Source: Limosilactobacillus fermentum
GTDB lineage: Bacteria > Bacillota > Bacilli > Lactobacillales > Lactobacillaceae
Direction: 5' to 3'
NCBI RefSeq assembly: GCF_013394085.1
Contig: NZ_CP040910.1
Coordinates: forward strand, 1,337,418-1,401,417
DNA length: 64,000 nucleotides
The translations under genes and the position numbers were made by a program. Under the pieces are notes generated by a model. The model saw nothing but the letters and a program-made list of their open reading frames with translations. It was not told the origin of the DNA and ran no database searches. Below, piece by piece: positions 15,844-22,903 of this stretch; position 1 is the stretch's first letter, and the number at the start of each line of letters is the position of its first letter.

Positions 15844-16767
15844 TTACTTTTTTAACCAACCGTTAATCAAGGCTTCAATTTCTTCAGTCGTGTTTTGCTG
15901 GCTGACCAGATCAAACCAGTGGACCGTCATTTGGTTGCGAAACCAGGTCAATTGACGCTTGGCGTAGTGGCGCGAATCAAGCTTGATCTTTTCTAGCGCT
16001 TCTTGGCGGCTAACCGTCCCCGCAAAGTAGGGGAACAGCTCCCGGTAGCCAATTCCCTTGCCGGCCTGTTCGTTTTCGCCCCCCTGGTCATATAACCACT
16101 TTGCCTCTTCAAGGAGCCCGTTGGCGACCATTTGATCCACCCGCTGGTTAATTCGCTGGTATAAGACGGGGCGTTGCGTGGTCAACCCAATGATCAAGAA
16201 GTCGTTTTTAGCCGGTGGTTGGGGTTGGGTGGAAAAGAGTGCACCCGTCTTTTCAATCACTTCCAGGGCCCGAATCACCCGCCGTAAGTTCGCCACCGGA
16301 ATCTTAGCGGCCGCCGCGGGGTCGCGCTCGTTTAGCTGCTCCCAAACAAATTGCTTGCCCCGCTCGGTCGCAATTTGGTGCCAGTGATCCCGAATCGCCG
16401 CCGATTCCTGATCGAACTGGTCGCGGCCCAGGGCCAAGTTTTCAACCAGGGCCTGAAGGTAAAAGCCGGTCCCACCAACCACCAATGGCAAATGCCCCCG
16501 GTCTGCAATTTGGTCAATCTCACGCTCAGCGGCGACCTTAAAATCAGCCACCGAAAAGCGGTCGTGAATGTCTTTTACGTCGATCAAGTGGTGCGGAACC
16601 AAGCTCCGTTCTTCCGTCGTCGCCTTGGCGGTCCCAATGTCTAGGCCCCGGTAAACTTGCATCGAGTCACCAGAAATCACCTCCCCACCAAACTTTTGGG
16701 CCACCCGAAGTGACAGGGCGGTCTTGCCCACCGCCGTCGGGCCCACAATTGCCACTACCTTTGCCAT
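15844..16767 (-). CDS. miaA: tRNA dimethylallyltransferase
   Basis: A 307-aa enzyme that adds a dimethylallyl group to A37 of tRNAs reading UNN codons. It has the P-loop GPTAVGKT (residues 9-16), the conserved SGDSMQVYRGLDIGTAK, PHHLIDV, the VGGTGFYLQAL segment, and KGIGYRELFPYF and RHYAKRQLTWFRNQ near the C-terminus. GAGGGA precedes the ATG. It uses dimethylallyl diphosphate, the same isoprenoid pool that feeds ispA. It is probably its own transcription unit, with glnA having a separate promoter downstream. Confidence 0.97.
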   Translation of the reverse strand: MAKVVAIVGPTAVGKTALSLRVAQKFGGEVISGDSMQVYRGLDIGTAKATTEERSLVPHHLIDVKDIHDRFSVADFKVAAEREIDQIADRGHLPLVVGGTGFYLQALVENLALGRDQFDQESAAIRDHWHQIATERGKQFVWEQLNERDPAAAAKIPVANLRRVIRALEVIEKTGALFSTQPQPPAKNDFLIIGLTTQRPVLYQRINQRVDQMVANGLLEEAKWLYDQGGENEQAGKGIGYRELFPYFAGTVSRQEALEKIKLDSRHYAKRQLTWFRNQMTVHWFDLVSQQNTTEEIEALINGWLKK

Positions 16768-16865
16768 CGCTGATCCCTCTTTCTTTGATTAATCTAGATT
16801 TAACTGGTAAAGCCCCTTCAAATCTTGCATAATGATGTTAATTAGAATTGAAGGGGGTATTTTTG

Positions 16866-17042
16866 ATGAAGCACTTTACGCGTGGTTTCTTCTTTGGTAG
16901 CTTAACGACCCTCGGTGCGATCGTCAGTGGGGCACTTGCCTTCCACAAGACCGTGATCAAGCCGATTGAAGAAGAAGAAACCAAGTTCGATGAAAACCGC
17001 CGTTCTGCTACCCGCAAGAACCGTTCGGCACACCAATTGTAA
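16866..17042 (+). CDS. DUF3042 family small membrane protein
   Basis: A 58-aa protein matching the DUF3042 pattern of lactobacilli: MKHFTRGFFFGSLTTLGAIV, one hydrophobic segment at residues 6-27, then HKTVIKPIEEEETKFDENRR and a basic tail. I start at the ATG at 16866 because AGGGGG lies 8 bases upstream; an in-frame TTG at 16848 lies before that site. The function is unknown. It faces away from miaA and converges with the rhodanese gene. A strong terminator follows at once. Confidence 0.88.
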   Translation: MKHFTRGFFFGSLTTLGAIVSGALAFHKTVIKPIEEEETKFDENRRSATRKNRSAHQL

Positions 17043-17087
17043 AATTAAAAGGGGAACGTCGCAATGCAACGTCCCCCTTTTAATTTT
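17041..17087. terminator. Bidirectional terminator
   Basis: AAAATTAAAAGGGG-ACGT pairs with ACGT-CCCCTTTTAATTTT across a short loop, directly after the DUF3042 stop. Confidence 0.9.
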
Positions 17088-17106
17088 CGACGGTTACACA
17101 GATAAC

Positions 17107-17216
17107 GTGGAAACCAACCGCAGGCCTAGTGCCTAAGTACGGGCGGAGAACAGTACGTACCGTACTAACCCCGCCCTAGCTAAGTCATACGACCTGCATA
17201 GGAGGTTGTTTCCCAC
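17107..17216 (-). repeat. Structured 3'-UTR repeat element, copy B (rhodanese gene)
   Basis: Copy B. The ends GTGGAAACCAACC and GGTTGTTTCCCAC pair at 11 of 13 positions. Relative to copies A and C the ninth pair changes from T-A to C-G, a compensatory change. The internal hairpin is GGGCGG/CCGCCC with AGTACG/CGTACT, different bases from copy A but the same layout. The stretch CCGCAGGCCTAGTGCCTAAG is nearly identical to copy A. It ends 5 bases after the rhodanese stop, before the shared terminator. Confidence 0.8.
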
Positions 17217-17221
17217 TTCTC

Positions 17222-17641
17222 TTAATCAATGTACTTGGCCTTTTTAGTCTTCCCTTCCCAGCGAACGTAGCCATCCTTTAAGATGTACAGTTGCTTGAAG
17301 CCGTGCTTGTTCAAGTACACCGCCGCTTGGGTTGACACCGTCATCCCTTCATCGTAGAGGTAAATTGGCATATCGGCACGAAGGTCGACCCCTTGCTGGC
17401 GAAGCAGGGCGTAGGGAACACTGCGGGCGCCTAGAATGTGGCCCCGGTCGAACTGATCCTTTGGCCGTAAATCAATCACCTGGGCACGGCGAAGTCCCGC
17501 TTGGAATTCCTCTTGGCTGAGGACCGTTGCGTAATGGCGCCGGCGCCATGCACCAAGGCCCCAGACCCCGACCCAGACAATCAACAAGACCAAGATAACA
17601 ATGTTTAACATCATCAGACCAGAACTAACTGCTAAAACCAC
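17222..17641 (-). CDS. Membrane-anchored rhodanese-like protein without catalytic Cys
   Basis: A 139-aa protein with one N-terminal transmembrane segment (residues about 10-32), then a rhodanese domain (about 40-135) recognisable by VIDLRPKDQFDRGHILGARSVPY. The active-site loop reads IYLYDEGMTVS, so the usual cysteine of a sulfurtransferase is an aspartate. It resembles B. subtilis YqhL-type proteins next to glcK. It is probably not a sulfurtransferase and may bind a ligand or partner at the membrane. The GTG start at 17641 has GGGGG 8 bases upstream, 24 bases after glcK. Confidence 0.85.
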   Translation of the reverse strand: MVLAVSSGLMMLNIVILVLLIVWVGVWGLGAWRRRHYATVLSQEEFQAGLRRAQVIDLRPKDQFDRGHILGARSVPYALLRQQGVDLRADMPIYLYDEGMTVSTQAAVYLNKHGFKQLYILKDGYVRWEGKTKKAKYID

Positions 17642-17665
17642 GATTCAATCCCCCACTAACATTTT

Positions 17666-18628
17666 TTATGCAAACCGGCGTGCCAAGGAAGCCGCCCCGA
17701 TCACCCCAGCGTCGTTACCTAATTCGGCTAACTTAAGTTGGGTCGTCGTCCGAACGGTTGGGAAGGCAAATTCTTGGAAGTTCTTTTCCACCCGCTTGAG
17801 CAAGAAGTCACCGGCAGCGGAAACCCCACCACCGATTACCAGGAATTCTGGGTTCAAGGCGTCGGCTAAGTTAGCGCATGCCAGACCCAGGTAGAAGGCC
17901 ACTTGGTTAACAACTTCGTTACCTAAGAAGTCGTTTTCCTTGGCCAGGTCAAAGACGATCTTAGAGGTAATTTCATCCCCGTTATCGATCATCGCCTTCA
18001 AGCGAGAATTACCTTCGTATTCTTCCGCCTTGTCTTGGGCAATGTGAACCACCCCGGTTGCCGAAGCGTATTGTTCTAAGCAACCGTGGTTCCCACAGGT
18101 ACAAAGGTAACCGTTCGGTTGAACGATCATGTGGCCAACTTCACCACCGGCACCCAGCCCGTGGATCAATTCACCATTGGCGATCAAGCCACCACCGACC
18201 CCGGTCCCCAGGGTGATGAAGGCCACGTCGTCACCATCGTTACCGGCACCCTTCCAGCGTTCACCGAGGGCCGCTACGTTGGCGTCGTTGTCCAGGGCAA
18301 ACTTCAGGCCGGTACCTTCTTCGATTTGGTCCTTGACGTTTTGCGTCGTCTTCCAGTTCAGGTTGTAAGCACCCTTAACGGTCCCCTTTGCCAGGTCGAT
18401 CGTCCCGGGCGTCCCCATCCCGATCCCGATGAATTGATCCTTACTCATCTTGTAAAGGTCGATGTGGTGGTTGATGGAGTCAATAATGTCCGGCACAATG
18501 TGGGAACCTTCATCCAAAATGTTAGTCCGAAGTGACCACTTTTCTTGGATTTCCCCTTCAGCCGTCAGGATAGCGAACTTAATCGTCGTCCCACCTAAGT
18601 CAACACCAATCAGCTTCTTGTTCGTCAT
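17666..18628 (-). CDS. glcK: Glucokinase, ROK family
   Basis: A 320-aa ROK kinase that phosphorylates glucose with ATP. It has the N-terminal phosphate-binding GVDLGGTTIKFAI, the sugar-binding DNDANVAALGE, the second nucleotide motif LGTGVGGGLI and the zinc/ROK signature GHMIVQPNGYLCTCGNHGCLE with its cysteines intact. It sits in the common Firmicute order rhomboid-yqgQ-glcK-rhodanese. GAGGGA lies before the ATG. A heterofermenter would use it for non-PTS glucose. Confidence 0.97.
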   Translation of the reverse strand: MTNKKLIGVDLGGTTIKFAILTAEGEIQEKWSLRTNILDEGSHIVPDIIDSINHHIDLYKMSKDQFIGIGMGTPGTIDLAKGTVKGAYNLNWKTTQNVKDQIEEGTGLKFALDNDANVAALGERWKGAGNDGDDVAFITLGTGVGGGLIANGELIHGLGAGGEVGHMIVQPNGYLCTCGNHGCLEQYASATGVVHIAQDKAEEYEGNSRLKAMIDNGDEITSKIVFDLAKENDFLGNEVVNQVAFYLGLACANLADALNPEFLVIGGGVSAAGDFLLKRVEKNFQEFAFPTVRTTTQLKLAELGNDAGVIGAASLARRFA

Positions 18629-18645
18629 AATGAATAATCCCTCTT

Positions 18646-18882
18646 CTAATTTAAGTATTTACCTTCCGGATGCTCTTCTTCGAGACGGTGTTCCTTTCGT
18701 AAAACCAGCTTGGCTTTCATGTACACATCCCGCTCTAAAACGCCGGCTTGGTATAAGTTGTCGAGTTCAATTGCCATCAGTTCAATGTCCCACAAGCGTT
18801 TACCAACGTACACGAAGACGTTGAACTGCTTTAAGAGTTGCTGAACATCGTACAGGGTGCGGAGCTGTTCAATCCGTTTCAT
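18646..18882 (-). CDS. yqgQ: YqgQ family protein (DUF910)
   Basis: A 78-aa member of DUF910/YqgQ, with LYDVQQLLKQFNVFVYVGKR and LDNLYQAGVLERDVYMKAKLVLRKE. B. subtilis YqgQ is a small helical protein of unknown function, with a proposed nucleic-acid-binding role from structure. The ATG overlaps the rhomboid stop (ATGA), and glcK follows 17 bases after its stop. The pairing with glcK is conserved in lactobacilli. Confidence 0.93.
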   Translation of the reverse strand: MKRIEQLRTLYDVQQLLKQFNVFVYVGKRLWDIELMAIELDNLYQAGVLERDVYMKAKLVLRKEHRLEEEHPEGKYLN

Positions 18883-19544
18883 CCCTGGAAAAACACCACC
18901 TTACCCAGTAGTACAAACCCTAACACTAATATCGTGCCACCAAGAAACCGTTTTCGCAAGTGGATTTCCCCTAAAGTAGGAACCCCCACGAGCGCGCACG
19001 CTAAAAAGCCGCCGACCAGTCCCCCCAAGTGACCAAAAATATCAATCCCGGGTGCAATCAAGTCGTAAACCAGGTTGATAATCACCAAGATCAGGTACTG
19101 GCGCGCTAAACCCCGTAGCGCTGGGTACTGGCGAAATTCGCTTCCCATAAAGAGGAAGGCCCCGAAAAGGCCAAAGATCCCCGTTGAAGCCCCCGCCGAA
19201 ATGGTTACCGGATGAACGGCGACGCTAACCAAGTTACCCATCAAGATGCTCACCAAGTAAATCACGGCCATCCGCAAATGACCAGTCAATTCCTCAATGG
19301 TCCGTCCTAAGTAGTAGAGGACCATCATGTTTAAAAAGAGGTGGGTGAGCCCGATGTGCAAAAAGGCAGCGGTGAACACGCGCCACCATTGTCCAGCCCT
19401 AACAAAGGGACCATAATTCGCCCCCAGGTTAAGGAGGGTGGCCGAATTAGTGGCCCCGCCGGCTAGTTCTTCGAGTAGGTAGACAAGTACACACACACCC
19501 ACCAAACAGCAGGTTAGCGGCGCTTGTTGAATGGCCTTTTTCAC
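18879..19544 (-). CDS. Rhomboid family intramembrane serine protease
   Basis: A 221-aa polytopic membrane protease with about six transmembrane segments. The catalytic serine is in GASTGIFGLFGA and the partner histidine in FGHLGGLVGGF. The conserved HIGLTHLFLNM lies in the second segment and WWRVFTAAF before it. Substrates are unknown; B. subtilis GluP (YqgP) sits at the same position before yqgQ-glcK. This protein lacks the long N- and C-terminal extensions of GluP. It overlaps yqgQ by 4 bases and follows fthC by 2. Confidence 0.95.
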   Translation of the reverse strand: MKKAIQQAPLTCCLVGVCVLVYLLEELAGGATNSATLLNLGANYGPFVRAGQWWRVFTAAFLHIGLTHLFLNMMVLYYLGRTIEELTGHLRMAVIYLVSILMGNLVSVAVHPVTISAGASTGIFGLFGAFLFMGSEFRQYPALRGLARQYLILVIINLVYDLIAPGIDIFGHLGGLVGGFLACALVGVPTLGEIHLRKRFLGGTILVLGFVLLGKVVFFQG

Positions 19545-19546
19545 TT

Positions 19547-20101
19547 TTAATCACCACTTGGGGTCAGCACTTTGTTCACCGTGATGTCAAACGGGTCAGC
19601 TTCCCATTCATCTTCCGCGGCTACTTGAGTGTTTAAGGCAAGGGAGATGGTTGCTCCCTGGTAGTTGGCTAAGTAGCGGTCGTAATAGCCCCCCCCAAAG
19701 CCCAGGCGCTTCCCAGTCGTGGTGAAGGCCACGCCAGGAACCACCATCAAATCAATCTCTTCGGCGGGAATGACGGTCCCGTCCACCGGTTCTAACACCC
19801 CGAAGCTCGTTTCTTCAAAGGTGGTATCTTCGTCGATGGCCACGAACTCCATTTGCCGATGGGGAAGTGTTCGTGGCACCACAACCGTTTGACCTTTATG
19901 CCGGGCGTGCAGGATCAGCGGGGCGGTGTCAACTTCAAAGGATTGACTAAGCGTTATCGCCACCGTTTTAGCGCTAACCCATTCCGGTTGGTCGTATAAC
20001 CTACTTACCAGCCGCCTTTCTTCTCGAACGCGCGTGTTCAGATCCAGTTGCTGGAGCCGGGCAATGTAAGCCTTGCGCATCTCTTTTTTTGTATACGTCA
20101 T
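19547..20101 (-). CDS. 5-formyltetrahydrofolate cyclo-ligase
   Basis: A 184-aa enzyme that converts 5-formyl-THF to 5,10-methenyl-THF with ATP and so rescues a folate by-product for the FolD reactions. It shows the family start KKEMRKAYIARLQQL, the substrate-binding MEFVAIDED and FGVLEPVDG, and the ATP-binding LMVVPGVAFT and LGFGGGYYDRYL. AAGGAG lies upstream of the ATG, and a TTGCGT/GATAAT promoter precedes it. It starts the rhomboid-yqgQ-glcK transcript. Confidence 0.95.
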   Translation of the reverse strand: MTYTKKEMRKAYIARLQQLDLNTRVREERRLVSRLYDQPEWVSAKTVAITLSQSFEVDTAPLILHARHKGQTVVVPRTLPHRQMEFVAIDEDTTFEETSFGVLEPVDGTVIPAEEIDLMVVPGVAFTTTGKRLGFGGGYYDRYLANYQGATISLALNTQVAAEDEWEADPFDITVNKVLTPSGD

Positions 20102-20140
20102 CTCAAATCTCTCTCCTTTGTCAAACGTTTACAAAGATCT

Positions 20141-20169
20141 ATTATCACAGTTTCCCCCAGGGGACGCAA
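20141..20169 (-). promoter_or_regulatory. Promoter of the 5-formyl-THF cyclo-ligase operon
   Basis: On the minus strand TTGCGT, 17 bases, then GATAAT with an extended TG (TGTGATAAT). Confidence 0.6.
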
Positions 20170-20279
20170 GCGTTTTTCCCGATTTTGATTGATCGCGGTA
20201 ATAAAAAATAGGTGTAAAAAAACGCTGGTCCCCACTAGCTAGTTTGGTTCTTTCAGGTTAGACAGAAAACGTGGGGAAT

Positions 20280-20311
20280 AAAAAAACGCGACCGATAAAT
20301 ATCGATCGCGC
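20280..20311 (-). terminator. Terminator of rpmG
   Basis: On the minus strand GCGATCGAT pairs with ATCGGTCGC and is followed by TTTTTTT, 14 bases after the rpmG stop. A second possible hairpin with a T7 tract lies just beyond it (20215-20277). Confidence 0.85.
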
Positions 20312-20324
20312 ATGAAGCGAAGAA

Positions 20325-20474
20325 CTACTTCGTTTCGCGGTGTAAGACCACCTTGTGTTCCCGTGGGCAGTACTTGTTTAATTCAAGACGGTCGGGATTG
20401 TTACGACGGTTCTTGCTGGTTAAGTAAGTCCGTTCGTGGCATGAGGTGCATTCTAAAGTAATGTTTACACGCAT
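20325..20474 (-). CDS. rpmG: 50S ribosomal protein L33
   Basis: A 49-aa L33, [20 protein letters not shown] followed by [20 protein letters not shown] and KVVLHRETK. Two of the four zinc cysteines are present as CTSC; the second pair is reduced to one Cys in KYCPREHK. This matches the L33 form common in lactobacilli and streptococci. Bacteria often hold a second paralogue; none lies in this window. It is between pbp2b and the fthC-like operon with its own terminator. Confidence 0.95.
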   Translation of the reverse strand: MRVNITLECTSCHERTYLTSKNRRNNPDRLELNKYCPREHKVVLHRETK

Positions 20475-20616
20475 CGTGTTGTGCCTCCAAACTTTGTAAT
20501 TTTATTAAACGGTGTTGTGCTTCACTGGCACAACCCTAACTTGTACAACTATATCATCAATCGGCCGGTTTGGCTAGCCCTTTTGTTAAGGATTTTTCCT
20601 TGACAGAGCTTCACCC

Positions 20617-22701
20617 CTATTCGCTGCTGGACGAGTTTTGGACGTCCTTCCAGTAGGCGGCAAAGATTTCCTTAGCCATCGTGATGTTGGCACCACTGTT
20701 CGAATTGGTTACCCCCGGAATGGCCAGGGCCACTACGACTTGCGGGTTATCCGACGGGGAGTAACCGGCAAAGGACAGGGTGGTCGTCGCCGTGGTACCG
20801 TAGTAGGTTTCGGCCGTCCCGGTCTTCCCGGAGATTGACGGCGTTTCGCTCTTAAGCGAGGAGGCGGTTACGTACGGGCTCGTCCCGTGGGTAACCAGGT
20901 AGAGCCCCTCTTTAACCACGTTAAAGGCCGCCTTACTTGCCGGAATCACTTGTTGGACCTGTGGCTGAGTGGTGTACTTAACCGCCCCCAGGCTCCCGTT
21001 GGACTTAGTCCCCCGAATCTGGGAAACCACGTACGGCTTCATCCGGTAACCACCGTTGGCAATCGTCGACATGTACTGGGCTAACTGCAGGACCGTGTAC
21101 TCATCGTAGTTCCCAAACGATTCGTCCAGGGCCGACCCAATGTGGGACTGAGTTGACGGCCCCTCGTAGCCGGCCGATTCGCCCGGAATGTCGATCCCGG
21201 TCTTTTGGCCCAGGCCAAACATGTTGAAGTAGTAACGTAACTTCTTAAAGATCGATGGCTTCAGGGTGATTTGGGCACCGGAGTAGTATTTCATGCCCCC
21301 TTCTTTCATCGCCAATTGCATCATGTAGGAGTTAGAAGAAACTTCTAGGGCGGTGGAGGCGGTCAGGGAAGTGTTGGCCGACCCGGTCTTGTTGAACCAG
21401 GAGGCCTTAGCCGACGTCCCGGCCACCTTGATTGGCATATCGGTCAAGGTGTTGTTAGACGGGGTAATCACCCCGTCCATCATGGCCCCGAGGACCATGG
21501 CCCCCTTAACAACGGACCCCATCGTGATCGGGTGGTTGATTCCCCCCACTTCATCGACGGTCTGCTTCCCGGTCGTTGGGTCACGATCAATTCCGGCCAT
21601 GGCGTAAATCGCCCCGGTGTTGGGGTTCATCACCACGGCGTAAACCCCCGTTGAATACCCATTACCGGCTGACGAGTAGTTCTTGGTCAAGATCGATTGG
21701 ACCTGCTTTTGGAACTTAGCGTTGATCGTCAAGACCAGGTTGTCGCCCTTCGAACCGGCGTACTTAAGGACCGACTTCGCCACCGTCGAGCCATTGGAGG
21801 TCACTTCGGTCTGCGACTTGGAACCCGCCAGAGTCGACTGGTATTCCTTTTCAATGTAGGATTGACCCACCGAATCGTTACGGGAATACCCCTGGGAAAG
21901 CAGGGTGTTGATCTCATCGGACGGCAGCCCCGAGGTCGTCACCGTCCCGGTCATCGTCTGGAAGTTCTTCCCCTGCGGGTAGTTTCGCGTCCAGGCGGTC
22001 CCGATCTTCACCCCCGGCATCGAGCTCAAGTGTTCCCCGACCTCGGCCAATTCCTTTGAGGTCACGCCGGTTTCCTTGATGTAGGTCGTGGAAAGCGAGT
22101 AGGCCCCGGTCATCGTAGCGTAAATCATCGCCTTGTTCTTTTGCGAACTGGTTAGCTTGTACTGGCTCGGGTGGGCGTTGAGGTACTTGAGCACCTTGTT
22201 GTACTGACTGGTTGAGATCGTATCGGCGGTGACATCCTTGGCCAGCCCCGCCTTTTTGATCATCCGGTTTAAGTTATCGTCATTAGCCAGGAAGTAATCC
22301 TGTTTGTTTCTCGTCGTTAACTTCTCCGTTGACACCGTCAGGTACTTGCCCAACTGGTTGGCGATCTTGTACATATCGGCGTCGGTAACGTCAGACCCCT
22401 TAGTGTAGGTAATGGCTTGGTGAGCCTGGTTTCCTACGATCACCTTGCCAGTGGAATCATAGATCATCCCCCGCTGAACGTTGTTGGTTTGAACGGTCGT
22501 ATCCGATTCTTTAACATCCGCCTTATAGGTTGCCCCGTTTAAAATCTGCAGGTAAAACAACCGAATGGCAAGCATCAAGAGGAGCAGACCCACGATCCAA
22601 AGCAACAAGTTTAACCGGAAGGGAATGACCGACTGGGCACTCCGGTTCTTGTTTTGTGTCCGCGGGCCAAGGATCCTCTTAAAGCGTTTAAAAAAATTCA
22701 C
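20617..22701 (-). CDS. pbp2B: Class B penicillin-binding protein (PBP2B-like transpeptidase)
   Basis: A 694-aa membrane-anchored transpeptidase for peptidoglycan, with one N-terminal transmembrane segment, a dimerisation region, and a transpeptidase domain. The active-site motifs are in order: SxxK as SVVK in MGSVVKGAM, SxN as SSN in VSSNSYMM, and KTG in SGKTGTAETY. I choose the GTG at 22701, preceded by AAGGAG at 9 bases, over a longer frame from a TTG at 22722, which overlaps that site. By type it is the monofunctional PBP2B/PBP2 of the elongation machine rather than FtsI, since it has no PASTA repeats; this is a judgement. Confidence 0.93.
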   Translation of the reverse strand: MNFFKRFKRILGPRTQNKNRSAQSVIPFRLNLLLWIVGLLLLMLAIRLFYLQILNGATYKADVKESDTTVQTNNVQRGMIYDSTGKVIVGNQAHQAITYTKGSDVTDADMYKIANQLGKYLTVSTEKLTTRNKQDYFLANDDNLNRMIKKAGLAKDVTADTISTSQYNKVLKYLNAHPSQYKLTSSQKNKAMIYATMTGAYSLSTTYIKETGVTSKELAEVGEHLSSMPGVKIGTAWTRNYPQGKNFQTMTGTVTTSGLPSDEINTLLSQGYSRNDSVGQSYIEKEYQSTLAGSKSQTEVTSNGSTVAKSVLKYAGSKGDNLVLTINAKFQKQVQSILTKNYSSAGNGYSTGVYAVVMNPNTGAIYAMAGIDRDPTTGKQTVDEVGGINHPITMGSVVKGAMVLGAMMDGVITPSNNTLTDMPIKVAGTSAKASWFNKTGSANTSLTASTALEVSSNSYMMQLAMKEGGMKYYSGAQITLKPSIFKKLRYYFNMFGLGQKTGIDIPGESAGYEGPSTQSHIGSALDESFGNYDEYTVLQLAQYMSTIANGGYRMKPYVVSQIRGTKSNGSLGAVKYTTQPQVQQVIPASKAAFNVVKEGLYLVTHGTSPYVTASSLKSETPSISGKTGTAETYYGTTATTTLSFAGYSPSDNPQVVVALAIPGVTNSNSGANITMAKEIFAAYWKDVQNSSSSE

Positions 22702-22903
22702 TGCAAAACTCTCCTTAGCCAAAATTAGTACTTATTTTAGCAACTCCGGCAAACCCTTTGCCGGTCTAACTACTAGATGATACTCTTTTTAAGGTTGCTT
22801 GGCACCTCTTTGACCACGATTTAAGCAAATTTTATGACCGATTTCTTCACCCCACCGGTATATAATTGACAGCATAAGTTGTAATGGAAAGGACCTAACC
22901 GTT

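Noticed and set aside
18086-18535. A 149-aa plus-strand frame inside glcK
   Set aside because: It is a shadow of the well-supported glucokinase reading frame.
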